Below, piece after piece: positions 46,019 to 55,872 of a stretch of DNA of 64,000 nt. Below the pieces are notes generated by a model, which saw nothing but the letters and a program-made list of their open reading frames with translations, did not search any database and was not told the DNA's origin. The position numbers and the translations under genes were made by a program. Location of the stretch: contig NC_030991.1 of assembly GCF_000149955.1 (NCBI RefSeq), positions 729,942-793,941 of the forward strand. The letters are read 5' to 3'. The DNA comes from Fusarium oxysporum f. sp. lycopersici 4287. Taxonomy: Eukaryota > Ascomycota > Sordariomycetes > Hypocreales > Nectriaceae. Position 1 is the first letter of the stretch, and each line of letters begins with the position of its first letter.

Positions 46019-48611
46019 GCAGTCCCCAGGTCAAATCCAATCAAACAAATTGCCAAACAAATCAATCAAATATGCCAAAATTTTATTTCGATCAAACAAA
46101 TACAAAATCCTCGATTTGAAATAACATTTGATATATTTGATACATAATATGCCATCTAGCGTCCATGCTGCCAGACCGTTGACCGCGCTTTCACAGCTTA
46201 CCCGGAACTTGGCTGGTGAGCAACCCCAGCCAATCAAAGTCATCCATCAAGCCTTCCATTAGTGAGCTACCCCAGGCTGGTGGGGGAGAAAGTAGCTCCT
46301 TAACTTTTTCGTCTCGTCCTAGCGACATCAAGTCGCGTCAATGTTAGTTTGTTTACCTTTCAACGCGTACCATTCCTCCCACCAGTCGACGCCTAACCCG
46401 ATGGAATCCGACGACATCATGCTTCCTTCGCCTCCACCCTCTGCCTTTTCTTTTCTTCGACCACCGAGGAATTTGGCGAGTCAATTCGAGCTGACGACGC
46501 AGTCGGCATTGCCAGACCACCCTACTGTTGCAGATCTTCCGCGAGCAGTGTGGAGGAACAAACGATATGTTTTGGAAGAGTCCTTGTCCCGGAAAGGCTC
46601 GATGGGCCGTTTGCTGGATGACACATACAAGTCTAAGAAAGATGAGATCAAGCAGGAGCTCTCAGATGCCCTTACTAAAATCCATCTGGGGTTCGACCTG
46701 TGGACATCGCGTAATCGGCATGCTGTTATGGCAGTCACAGCTCATTTTCTTGACCGCCAGGGCAAGCACCAGTCGCGCCTATTGGCACTCCGTCGCCAGC
46801 TCGGGTGTCATAGCGGAGAAAGTCTTGCGGTGACGCTCGGGCAAGTTGTGCGAGAATGGAAGATAGAGGACCGAGTCGGAACCGTGATCTCGGACAACGC
46901 ATCTTCAAACGACAGCTGTCTCGTGAACTTCTACGGAGATCTCGACGCAAAGATGAATCTGGCGGACGTTCGGGCCAGACGTATGCGCTGCTATGGGCAT
47001 ATCCTGAACCTGGTTGCTCGCGCCTTTCTCTACGGCGAAGATTTCGAGTCTTTCGAGGCCGAATCGCAGGTATTTGACCTTCTCGGCCGGCGCGAGGATG
47101 ACCTACGACACTGGAGAAAGAAAGGGCCGGTGGGAAAGCTCCACAATGTTGTCAAATTCATCAGGTCTTCCCCTCAGAGGTGTGAGCTCTTCAAAAGGAT
47201 CTCACGCGAGAACGACGAAGCACAAGAGTACCTCTTGGCGAGTGAGTCGACGGCAGAGCTAGAGGTCGTAATGAATAACGATACGAGATGGAACTCCACT
47301 TATCTCATGATCTCTCGAGCGCTCATCAAGCAGGGAGACATCAGGGCGTTCTTGGTCCACCCAGAAGTGGAGAAATGGCTACCGGAGGCCGACATGCTGA
47401 AGGGAGATGACTGGAGACTGTTGGCAGAAATCAAACTTATTCTTGAGCCATTCTATCTACAGACTATGAGAACGCAGGGCTGGGGCAGTGAAGGAGGTAA
47501 CGGACGGCTCTGGGAAGTGATGGCGGGTATGGAGTACTTGCTGGAACACCTAGAGGATCGGAAGCTGTTCCATCATGCCGTTCCCGACGAGGCAGGGGGA
47601 CAGGACACCAACTCGCAGGCCGAGCTGGCTCGAGGGCGACCAGACCGTAACCGGCAGCTTCCTGCTCGATTTAGGGATTGCGAGACGGATATCCATCCGC
47701 GAAAGTCCAGGTAAGGCCCCTTGTCAGATCGTGGCTCGAGACAATGCGATGATGGATCAGGCAAGCCATCAGGATCATTAGGAATCGATGACATGGGAAA
47801 GGATCACCGACACTATTTAAGACTGTCCATCATGGCTGCCTGGCAGAAACTAAACGAGTACTACACCAAGCTTGGAGACTCAACGTTGTTCGCTGCATCC
47901 ATCATCCTCCACCCATCACTCGGCATGAATTATCTGGAGGTGAACTGGGCGTCGGAAGGGCAGCTTCTGTGGGTGAGGGATGCCAAAATTGGACTGTCTG
48001 ACTACTTGGACCGTTGGTACCACTGCAACCGGCCGGTGGATGAGCAGCAGAAGATGATCATGGACACATCGACATCCTTAAGCGTACCAAGGACGACAAC
48101 TGAAGTTAGCGTGTTCAAGCAATGGATTAAAAGCAGGACAGCGAAGACCACGGTGATGGGAAGTGAGCTTGAGCGGTATCTGCGGCTAGAGCCGCAAGAG
48201 ACTGAGGATCCAATCGAGTGGTGGATGGCTCACCAGGGACAATTCCCGATGATCAGCCAATTGGCTCTCGATATACTCGCGATACCGGCGATGGCGACTG
48301 ATTGCGAGAGGTCGTTCAGCTTAGCCAGGCTAACGCTGACGACGCAGAAGCTTTCGATGACGACGGAAACGCTGGAGAAGTTACAATGCCTTAAGAACTG
48401 GGTCAGACATGGTGCGGTGAAGCTAGGGGCGACAATAGGTGGGGGGGAGGAGGTCCAATGGGAGATTGGAGATGTTAGCATGGAAGCATAAAGAGTCAAA
48501 TTTGAAATATTTGAAATATTTGAATAAATATTTCAAACAACAAATCCAGTCTTGAGAGTTATCAAATATCTCAAATATGACCCCGGATTTGATTTGTTTG
48601 ATTTGAGGGCA
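46019..48611 (+). mobile_element. hAT transposon C, deletion derivative
   Basis: Ends: CAGCGCAGTCCCCAGGTCAA on the left, and on the right the inverse of CAGCGCTGCCCTCAAATCAA. Both subterminal zones are packed with TCAAA/TTTGA words. The whole unit is nearly identical to the element at 55873-58962 but lacks about 340 bp in the 5' coding region. Flanking 8-mers (GTTAAAGC and TTGAGGTG) do not match. The right flank is the 3' end of a pogo copy-2-type element. Confidence 0.88.
46401..48491 (+). pseudogene. hAT transposase C without zinc finger
   Basis: It starts MESDDIMLPSPPPSAFSFLR. The frame passes from SLSRKGS straight to MGRLLDDTYKSKKDE, whereas copy D has a zinc finger and about 115 more residues between these points. 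Core motifs follow: KIHLGFDLWTSRNRHAVMAV, VGTVISDNASSND, RCYGHILNLVARAFL, MNNDTRWNSTYLMISRALI. A TAA at 47712 interrupts the frame in both copies; a GTAAGG at that spot could be a splice donor, but I could not find a frame-keeping acceptor. The dimerisation domain is intact: FPMISQLALDILAIPAMATD, CERSFSLARL. Without a DNA-binding finger it is unlikely to be autonomous. Confidence 0.85.
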
Positions 48612-48884
48612 GCGCTGTTGAGGTGGGTGTCGGGTTAGAGGACGAACGTGACGACTCTACGGTCGTAACAAAGCACTGCCAGCGCACACGAAGCGGTCGG
48701 GAGGTCAAAAAACCACGCAGAGAGTAAAATTCAAATAACTTCATAGAAACTCTCTTTAAAGCCTCGTTTATTAATTGAAAATCGGGCCTGTTTTTGCGGG
48801 CATCAATATTTGGATTTTGTATGGGAAGATTGAAATTTTGGTGGTCCATTAGGTGGGGGTGCCCACTAGGTGGTCCTGGATGGT
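48612..48884 (+). mobile_element. 3' end fragment of a pogo copy-2-type element
   Basis: Matches 42205-42471 almost base for base: the transposase C terminus SGREVKKPRRE, the AT-rich 3' UTR and the right TIR ending GGTGGTCCTGGATGG followed by TA. Its 5' side is cut by the right end of hAT C, meaning the hAT element sits in, or recombined with, an older pogo copy. Confidence 0.9.
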
Positions 48885-49198
48885 ACTACGTTCTGTTGGT
48901 TCACCCCTGCTCGTCGGTTGGCGAAGACATTGTTGGTGATTAGTGTGTCTTGTGTGATTTCTCATACGACAAGCAGCCAGCAACAGCATCCCCTGTTTGA
49001 TTGACTACTACGTAGTAAAGAGCACGAAATTGAATTTCACGTCCACTAAAACGGAGTCGCCATAAAATTTCGAAAAGTCTTAAGCAATAGCTCTTGGTTG
49101 TGTAGATAAGCAAAGAGCCCCCGCAGCCAGGCTCAAAAAACGCCGATTCCAAGCTAAAATCTTCTTCTGTTTCGCTTTACCTCACTCAGTTTTTCACC

Positions 49199-49754
49199 AT
49201 GTGTTACTTCGACCAGGTTGTTTGGGCTTGCGGCAATTGGAGGTGGGGCAAGTTTCGCGAACAATGCAACAAAGAGCACCGCATCGGAGACCTGCGGATT
49301 GAAGCTTATATATGGGCGGCAAGACGAAACCAAAAACTGTAAAGTATGCGATCAGGTTGCGGGGAAGGAAAACCGGATTATAAGGACGACCGAAAGAATG
49401 GCTCGGCTTCGTGAATGGAAGCTTTTGGCCAGCCTTGAAAGATGTGAAGAAGAGGTGGCCTCCTTGAAGGGTGAAATTCTGAGACTGCGCGAGCAACACA
49501 GCACAAATATGTCCGGAGGAGCCGCCTTCCGTCTCGAGTCCGGAAACCCATTCGAACTCCGTACTAGCATTGATGGCCCATTATCTTGCACGTCGATTCC
49601 TATCGGCCTTACGGAAAGACAAGATAACCTACCATTAACTATGCTCTTCGAAATCTATGCAGCCAGGCGCCAGACGCGACCAAAAGATAACAGCAATCAT
49701 CTATCACGTCTCTCAAAAACCTCAGCTGGAGTTAAAAAGCGTGGGAAATTTTGA
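49199..49754 (+). pseudogene. Small Cys/Trp-motif fungal protein, frameshifted
   Basis: The ATG at 49199 starts MCYFDQVVWACGNWRWGKFR, then EQCNKEHRIG, the signature of a widespread unnamed Pezizomycotina family (C-x2-CG-W-x-WG-x-FR-x2-C). The frame then needs a one- or two-base correction at 49285-49290 to continue as ETCGLKLIYGRQDETKNCKV, CDQVAGKENR and a charged, coiled-coil-like segment (MARLREWKLLASLERCEEEV). The cysteine spacing suggests metal binding; no function is established to my knowledge. The rest of the frame is open to 49754. Confidence 0.7.
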
Positions 49755-49931
49755 CTTAAACTTTTTTTTGTCAGTCAATGGTTGGTTCAACGCACTGCGC
49801 AGTCTTGTTAAGATAGGACAAGAGGATATTGGAGGAATTGAGCATGGCCTTAGTAACATAAACAGGGCTCATTTGCAGCTACTGAATGCAGGAATAATAC
49901 TGATAAACAGTTTCCTCTGCTACCTTCGTAT

Positions 49932-52540
49932 TTAGGTAGGACATTTGTCAACATCTAACTCCGCTATTACATACTCCCGTATCACCATCGCTACCTTACC
50001 AAGCACTCCCTGACTCTGCCCCGACTTGGACGCCATCTCCTTAGCCGCTACGGCAAGTACGAGGCCCGCGATATCGGCGACATCGGTTGTGACATACGGC
50101 ATAAGAGGTAGGCCAATATCGTCTGCCTGCGCTCGCACCTTCTCGAGTAGCCCTCGTGCCATTTTATGCATGGCGAAGTAATCAAACACGAGGTCGGGCA
50201 TTTCGGTCTGGATGGCGTGGGCGATGTAGTGCACGAGCTGCGGCGCGGTGAGAGTTGGGTGTGCTGGCGCTGCCTTGGCTTTGGCCTTGATCTTCCTATC
50301 TGCTGCAGCTCCAGCCTGGGACTCAGTTTCAGCGGCCCCGTCCTTCTTCGCTTGTTCCTCCTGCTGCATTTTAAACCAACCACTCGTCTCCAAGATCTTC
50401 TGCATCACTTCGGCATTCCAGGCCCTCCTTGTCGGTTCTGCTATCGCGCGCTTTTCCATCCGCGCTGCACAGCACAGCGACACTGGCGCCCCGAACTTAA
50501 GTTCGCGGATGCCGGCGCGCGACCTCTGCAGGAGCACCTTGCCCTGCTTGCCCTTGCGCCGGTTCGCGGCTGCGAGCCAATTGGCCGGCGATACGCCGCG
50601 GCTCATGCAGTAGTTCTTGAAGTGGGCCTGTAGCGATGCCGGCGGCTCCGTGCCGACGAAGAAGGCCTGGAGTCCTTGCATCGCGACGAGGCGGTTCAGG
50701 TCTGGCCATTCCGGCACTGGCACCAAGTGCACTTCTTCTTCTTCTTCTTCCTGTTGTTGTTGTTGCTGCTGACGCACCGCCGTGTACAGTTGCACGGCAT
50801 GCAGCACGGCGCCAGGCTTGGCGGCGTACCTGACGCCGGTCTGGTGGAGCAGCACACGTGCGTAGTGAATCCACAGGCCACAGAAGAGCGGGTTATGCAG
50901 GAGAAAGGACGAAGACCGGCTTGCCCTGTCATTACGACTGCTGCGGTTGAGAGCCATCCGGGAGGCAGTAAATATATCCACGCCGTTTAGCTTGACCGTG
51001 ACCATCTTGCGCATGTCCTCTAAATCTTTCTTCGCATCGTTTTGATGATGGTCTGCCAGGTTTGCGCGATCGAGCAGATCGGCAGTGATCTCGTTGAAAC
51101 GATGAAACTCAGCCAGGACCTTCGTGATGTTGGGCCCGAAGGAGCGTAGCGTGTCAAGGTAGTTCTGCACCGCGAAGCACAGCCAGACCGGGATCTCCTG
51201 CGTCTCGAACATGTATTTGACGCCGCGCGCGAACTCGTCGAGCACAGGGATGCCTTCGATTTCGAACAGCAAGGTGATGTCGGGTACTACTTCAAGAAGC
51301 GCCGCCTTGTCCTGCGCCCACCGCTGACGGTTATCCGTAGTCTCTAGATGCGCTCTCTGCGCGTCATACCACCCGAACTTACCGGTGTAGCAAGGCATTT
51401 GTCGTGCGCTGTGCGGCGCGGCCGTCCGAATCGCTTCGAGCAAGCTAGCAGCATTGTACAGAAACGTGGCGCCTATATCATAGCATGCGAAGTTCATATC
51501 GTCAGAAAACCGCTCCTTCTGGAAGGGATCGAGACCTAGGTATTGACAGACTGCGCCGAAATACTTCGGCAGCAGCGCCAACACGCCACCATGATTCTTC
51601 AGCAGCGGCGCCATCTCTTCTTCCATGCTGCGCGCGAGCTCGATAGCCAAATTGGCACCAACCGCAGCGGCAGCCAAGTCGATCGTCCCGCTGCGATACT
51701 CATTCCACAAGTTACTAACCTCTTGGCGAAGTTTGATGAAGTCCTTGAGCAGGGTTGTGAAGGCGAATATGCACTCAGTCTCCGATTCGACATTTTCAAC
51801 TGTGTACTCGAGATCAATAGGTGAAGATGGAGCAGGAAGCACCACATCGGGCGAGTCCGAAAAGGTCTCGGATGGCTCATAAACTTGCAACACCTGAAAT
51901 AGACTGAAGTCTCGGATCTTGGCTTCCACCACTGAGTTATCGTGGATGGCATTCGTAGCGCCTTTCTCAGGCGCCATATTAAATGCAACGCCGCTGCCGC
52001 CTTCAACTTTGAACAAGACATAGCGAACCTTCTCCAGCACGCTGACGAAATATGCATGCGCTGTATTTGCGCGCACGCTGAGATGTTTTTTAGTCTCGCT
52101 AAGGTGCATTGAGAACATCTTCCGGACACGGATCGCTCGCTCCAGGGCCGTGCGAAAGAACAACGGGATCCCAGCCCCATTATTGGCTTCTGTTGCAGTC
52201 GTTGTTGTCAACTTGCGGGCGATGAACTCGGCCAGCGGCACGAAGTCTCGAATGGCAAGCACATACTTTGGCTTCGGCGGTGGATCAGGTGCATCCTTTT
52301 CGTCTATGCCTGAAGGTGCGACATGCTGCTTTTGCTGCTGCTTAGCCTCATTGCGCGCCTTGCCCTTCAGGCGGCCGGATGAGGGGCAGCACTCTTGTTG
52401 GCTGCCGCACCTGCGGTAGGGGGTGCTGCGAGCGAGGTCGTGTATCCATGTTTCTTGGCAGTTGTGGCTAGCCATGAAGCGACGATGTCCGTGTCACGCT
52501 TGTATTGCTGGTATATCGAGAGAAAGCTGGTGGATGGCAT
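49932..52540 (-). pseudogene. DUF6604-type protein with a one-base frameshift in a C run
   Basis: The natural start at 52540 gives MPSTSFLSIYQQYKRDTDIV, then ASWLATTAKKHGYTTSLAA, the typical DUF6604 N terminus. The frame stops after about 55 codons. Adding one base in the CCCC run (GGGG at 52383-52386 on the plus strand) joins it to SGRLKGKARNEAKQQQKQHV and the 800-residue remainder, including YVLAIRDFVPLAEFIARKL. The protein is helical and Ala/Leu-rich, with a Q7E6 microsatellite-coded tract (about 50731-50770) and a Lys/Ala-rich linker near the C terminus. The function is unknown; members are large cytosolic fungal proteins, often in multicopy families. A homopolymer sequencing error is quite possible. 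Confidence 0.82.
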
Positions 52541-52900
52541 TTTGAAAAGTTATCCCATTCCGAAATGCAATGGATTTTAGTCTGCCCCCGAGCGTGCACG
52601 GACGAAAATGATGTATTACGACGCATTTTATGGGAAATTGGAAGGACGTCAAGCGTGCACGGGCCAGATTCTGCGTAATTCGACAAATTACATCGAGCTC
52701 TTGCTACAGTAGGGTGGATAAGCTATGAAAGCTAAAGTACGCGTTCACTCGTGTGTGTGACGCGCCGATTGTCAACCGAAATGGGACAAATCAGTCGCTA
52801 TGGACTAAATGGGAATAAACCGGAGATAGTCAAGCACCTGAGAAGTAGACAGGGGTATGCGACAATTAGGGGTACACGACAATTAGGAATAGAAGAGTAG
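52541..52900. other. No feature seen
   Basis: Spacer between the DUF6604 start and the truncated 5' end of LINE B. Confidence 0.45.
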
Positions 52901-52924
52901 GCGACGATGTGACGGGTAGGAGAC

Positions 52925-55564
52925 ATGGATGAGCATGGTCTACTCAGTCTTCTCCCACGAGGAACGAAGACGTGGGAAGGACCGGGTGGTGAGAGCACGA
53001 TCGACTTGACGCTCGCATCAGCCGAGCTGGCAGACGAGATGGTATACTGCGGCATCTATCCGACCGAGCATGGATCAGATCACAGGGCTATCCAGGCAGA
53101 GTTTGATCTCGCGATGCCCGAGAGAACAGCGGAACCAAGGTTGTTGTTTAAAAATGCACCGTGGAACGCAATCAGGGAAAGGGTGAAGGAAAAGCTCTCA
53201 CCACTTCCGTGGGATGTTGATGTCCAGACACAGACAGACAGGTTGATGGATGTGGTCCTCGATGCTATCCACGATCTAGTCCCACGTGCGAAGCCATCAC
53301 CGCACGCAAAGAGATGGTGGACAACAGATCTCACCAAGCTTCGTAGGATGTACACGTTCTGGAGGAACCTGGCAAGGGCCCGGCGTCGGGCCGGTCAACG
53401 GATTGACAGCCTGGAAGATCGAGCCAAAGAAACGGGTAAAGAGTACCATGGTGCTATCAAAAGACAGATGAAGACGCACTGGGACGACTTTCTCGCCGAT
53501 GGGACCAACATCTGGCAAGCCGCCAAGTACCTCAAACCCGGACATGATGCGAACGGTGATAAGGTGCCTCCGCTGAAGAGAACTGATGGAACAACGACGC
53601 AGGACAAAGTCGAACAGGCGGAGGAACTGCTCAACGTCTTCTTCCCGCCGCTGCCAACAGACATAGAAGAAGAAGGCCCGCGACCACGGCGCAGAGAAGT
53701 GGCCATGCCGAACCTCACGATGGAGGAGGTGGAGGAGAAGGTGATGGAAGCCAAGGCGTGGAAGGCGCCCGGTCAAGACGGACTGCCAGCCATGGTATGG
53801 AAGCAGCTGTGGCCGGTGGTGAAGGAACGGGTCCTGCATCTGTTTCGGACATCACTGGATACAGGGCGATTGCCTAGCCAGTGGAGGACGGCCAAAATCA
53901 TCCCACTCAAGAAACCGAACAAAGGGGACTATAAGATAGCCAAGGCATGGAGACCGATCTCGCTTCTATCGACGCTGGGCAAGATCCTGGAAACAGTAGT
54001 GGCGGACCGTATATCGCACGCCGCCGAGACGTACGGACTCTTACCCACCAATCACTTCGGTGCGAGAAAGAGGCGATCGGCAGAGCAGGCTCTACTGCTC
54101 TTCCAGGAACAGGTCTACAAAGCATGGCGCAATCGCAAAGTGGTCAGTCTGGTCAGCTTCGACGTCAAAGGAGCTTACAACGGCGTGTTCAAGGACAGGT
54201 TGCTGCAGAGACTCGAGGCGCGTGGTATACCAAAGGGGCTGATCAGGTGGATCGATGCCTTCTGCTCATACCGCACGGCTACCATCACGGTGAATGGCTA
54301 CACATCAGCGCTACGGGAACTGCCACAAGCTGGCCTCCCGCAAGGGTCACCACTATCACCGATACTGTTCCTGTTCTTCAATGCAGACTTAGTGCAGAGC
54401 AGGATAGACTCGAACGGAGGCTCGATTGCGTTTGTCGACGACTACTCAGCCTGGGTCACAGGTCCGACGGCCGAAGACAACAGAGAGGGCATTCAGGCCA
54501 TCATCGACCGTGCACTGGACTGGGAAAGACGCAGCGGAGCGACATTTGAGTGCGACAAGACGACCATCGTGCACTTTACCCGCGTCATCGACCGTACCAG
54601 CCGCATACCGTTCACGATCAAGGGAGATGTGATCAAGCCGAAGCGGAAGGCCAAGATCCTGGGCGTCATCATGGATGCAGGACTAAGATTCAAGAAACAC
54701 ATGGCTGAAGCGGCAACCAGAGGTCTCACGGCGGCCATGTGCCTGAGAAGACTGAGGATGCTATCTCCACGCACGGCTAGGCAGCTGTTTACGGCGACCG
54801 TCGCTCCGGCGATGGACTACGCTTCGGTCGTGTGGTCGCATGCACGAAACGAAAGAGCACTGAGCTGGTTCAACAGGGCTCAGAAGATAGGAGCACGAGC
54901 CATCACGGGTGCTTTCCGGACAGTCGCGACAGCAGTGATGGAGGCAGAAGCCAACATACAGACGGTATGCGAGCGACATGCTCAAGCAGGCATGCGGATG
55001 TACATCAACATCAAGACGGTGCCAAAGACGCACCCACTAGCAGCCCTCAAGGTGTCGGCGAGTCGAAGATACATGTCACCGTTGAAGAAGCTGGCGCTTG
55101 CATATGAAGGCAGCGGAACGGAGCGGATGGAAACGATTGAGGCCTATGCGGTACCACCGTGGTACAACCGGGTGCCGCTTGTACGCGAGGCCGATCGTGA
55201 AGCGGCGAAAATAGCTGCAAAGAACGTCAACGACATTGTCATCGCGACCAGTGCTTCCGACAGGGGAGGTCTAGTGGGTATGGGCGGCATCGTGGCCCAA
55301 AGATCGCCTGGTCAAACAGACAGGATAGTGGCCAGGTACTCGGCCACGCTCGGGTCACGAGACGATCAGAACCCGTACACCGCCGAGCTGGAGGCGATCG
55401 CGATGGCATTGCGATGCATGCCGGATGGTCTACAATGTCGAGAGCTTACGGTGCTGTCAAGTAGCCAGTCGTCAGCTGCTGAAGATAAGATGCTGAACAC
55501 TTGGAGATGGTATTGGTTGGCCTTCAAGCAGGTCTGTCAAGCAGAGTCAAGCAAACGGGGCTAG
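52925..55564 (+). CDS. LINE B ORF2 fragment: endonuclease end, reverse transcriptase, partial RNase H
   Basis: An open 879-codon frame. Residues 1-65 are the endonuclease tail (YPTEHGSDHRAIQAEF). A linker follows with AWKAPGQDGLPAMVWKQLWP, which marks entry to the RT. The RT palm has VSLVSFDVKGAYNGVF, GLPQGSPLSPILFLFFNADL and the catalytic FVDDYSAW (about 503). A thumb and Cys-poor region follow. RNase H starts near 770 (IVIATSASDRGGLVGMGG, QNPYTAELEAIAMALRCMP). After LTVLSSSQSSAA the sequence departs from copy A and stops, so RNase H and the Cys-His tail are lost. The start codon is incidental; the element is dead as an autonomous unit, but the RT core is complete. Confidence 0.85.
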   Translation: MDEHGLLSLLPRGTKTWEGPGGESTIDLTLASAELADEMVYCGIYPTEHGSDHRAIQAEFDLAMPERTAEPRLLFKNAPWNAIRERVKEKLSPLPWDVDVQTQTDRLMDVVLDAIHDLVPRAKPSPHAKRWWTTDLTKLRRMYTFWRNLARARRRAGQRIDSLEDRAKETGKEYHGAIKRQMKTHWDDFLADGTNIWQAAKYLKPGHDANGDKVPPLKRTDGTTTQDKVEQAEELLNVFFPPLPTDIEEEGPRPRRREVAMPNLTMEEVEEKVMEAKAWKAPGQDGLPAMVWKQLWPVVKERVLHLFRTSLDTGRLPSQWRTAKIIPLKKPNKGDYKIAKAWRPISLLSTLGKILETVVADRISHAAETYGLLPTNHFGARKRRSAEQALLLFQEQVYKAWRNRKVVSLVSFDVKGAYNGVFKDRLLQRLEARGIPKGLIRWIDAFCSYRTATITVNGYTSALRELPQAGLPQGSPLSPILFLFFNADLVQSRIDSNGGSIAFVDDYSAWVTGPTAEDNREGIQAIIDRALDWERRSGATFECDKTTIVHFTRVIDRTSRIPFTIKGDVIKPKRKAKILGVIMDAGLRFKKHMAEAATRGLTAAMCLRRLRMLSPRTARQLFTATVAPAMDYASVVWSHARNERALSWFNRAQKIGARAITGAFRTVATAVMEAEANIQTVCERHAQAGMRMYINIKTVPKTHPLAALKVSASRRYMSPLKKLALAYEGSGTERMETIEAYAVPPWYNRVPLVREADREAAKIAAKNVNDIVIATSASDRGGLVGMGGIVAQRSPGQTDRIVARYSATLGSRDDQNPYTAELEAIAMALRCMPDGLQCRELTVLSSSQSSAAEDKMLNTWRWYWLAFKQVCQAESSKRG

Positions 55565-55704
55565 AAAAGTAAGAACAGGAAGAGCAGTAGGGCTTTCTTT
55601 TGTGTCGAATGGACGAAAAGCGGGGAATACGTGAATAGCTTAGCGTAGCCACAGGCCCTATGAGGTCCGTTCTCCCGGGCGTAATAAATACTACTACTAC
55701 TACT
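52925..55704 (+). mobile_element. LINE copy B, 5'-truncated, with (TAC)n tail
   Basis: Starts inside the endonuclease domain ([20 protein letters not shown]), as expected of incomplete reverse transcription, and ends in AATACTACTACTACTACT, a short TAC microsatellite tail at 55688-55704. It lacks ORF1. Related to but diverged from LINE copy A on the other strand. Confidence 0.85.
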
Positions 55705-55872
55705 GCCCTCGGATCCCCGACCTGTCCATTCGCCTCAAGTGCTCTTGCCTAGCATTTTCTCTTAATGCACTCCTCCTCGGTGACGGTTCTATCTCGCTTG
55801 AATTCCACATGTTGATGCAGCTTCGTACACCGACGTCGTCGCAATAGCTTCCCTCCGACCTGAATCCTGTTC

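Noticed and set aside
50166..50990. Plus-strand frames up to 155 codons over the DUF6604 gene
   Set aside because: High-GC antisense shadows of a long sense frame.
55709..55872. Possible coding continuation of the coiled-coil gene left of hAT D
   Set aside because: Only about 50 codons with a stop in the best frame and no heptad pattern; kept only as a question in the findings.
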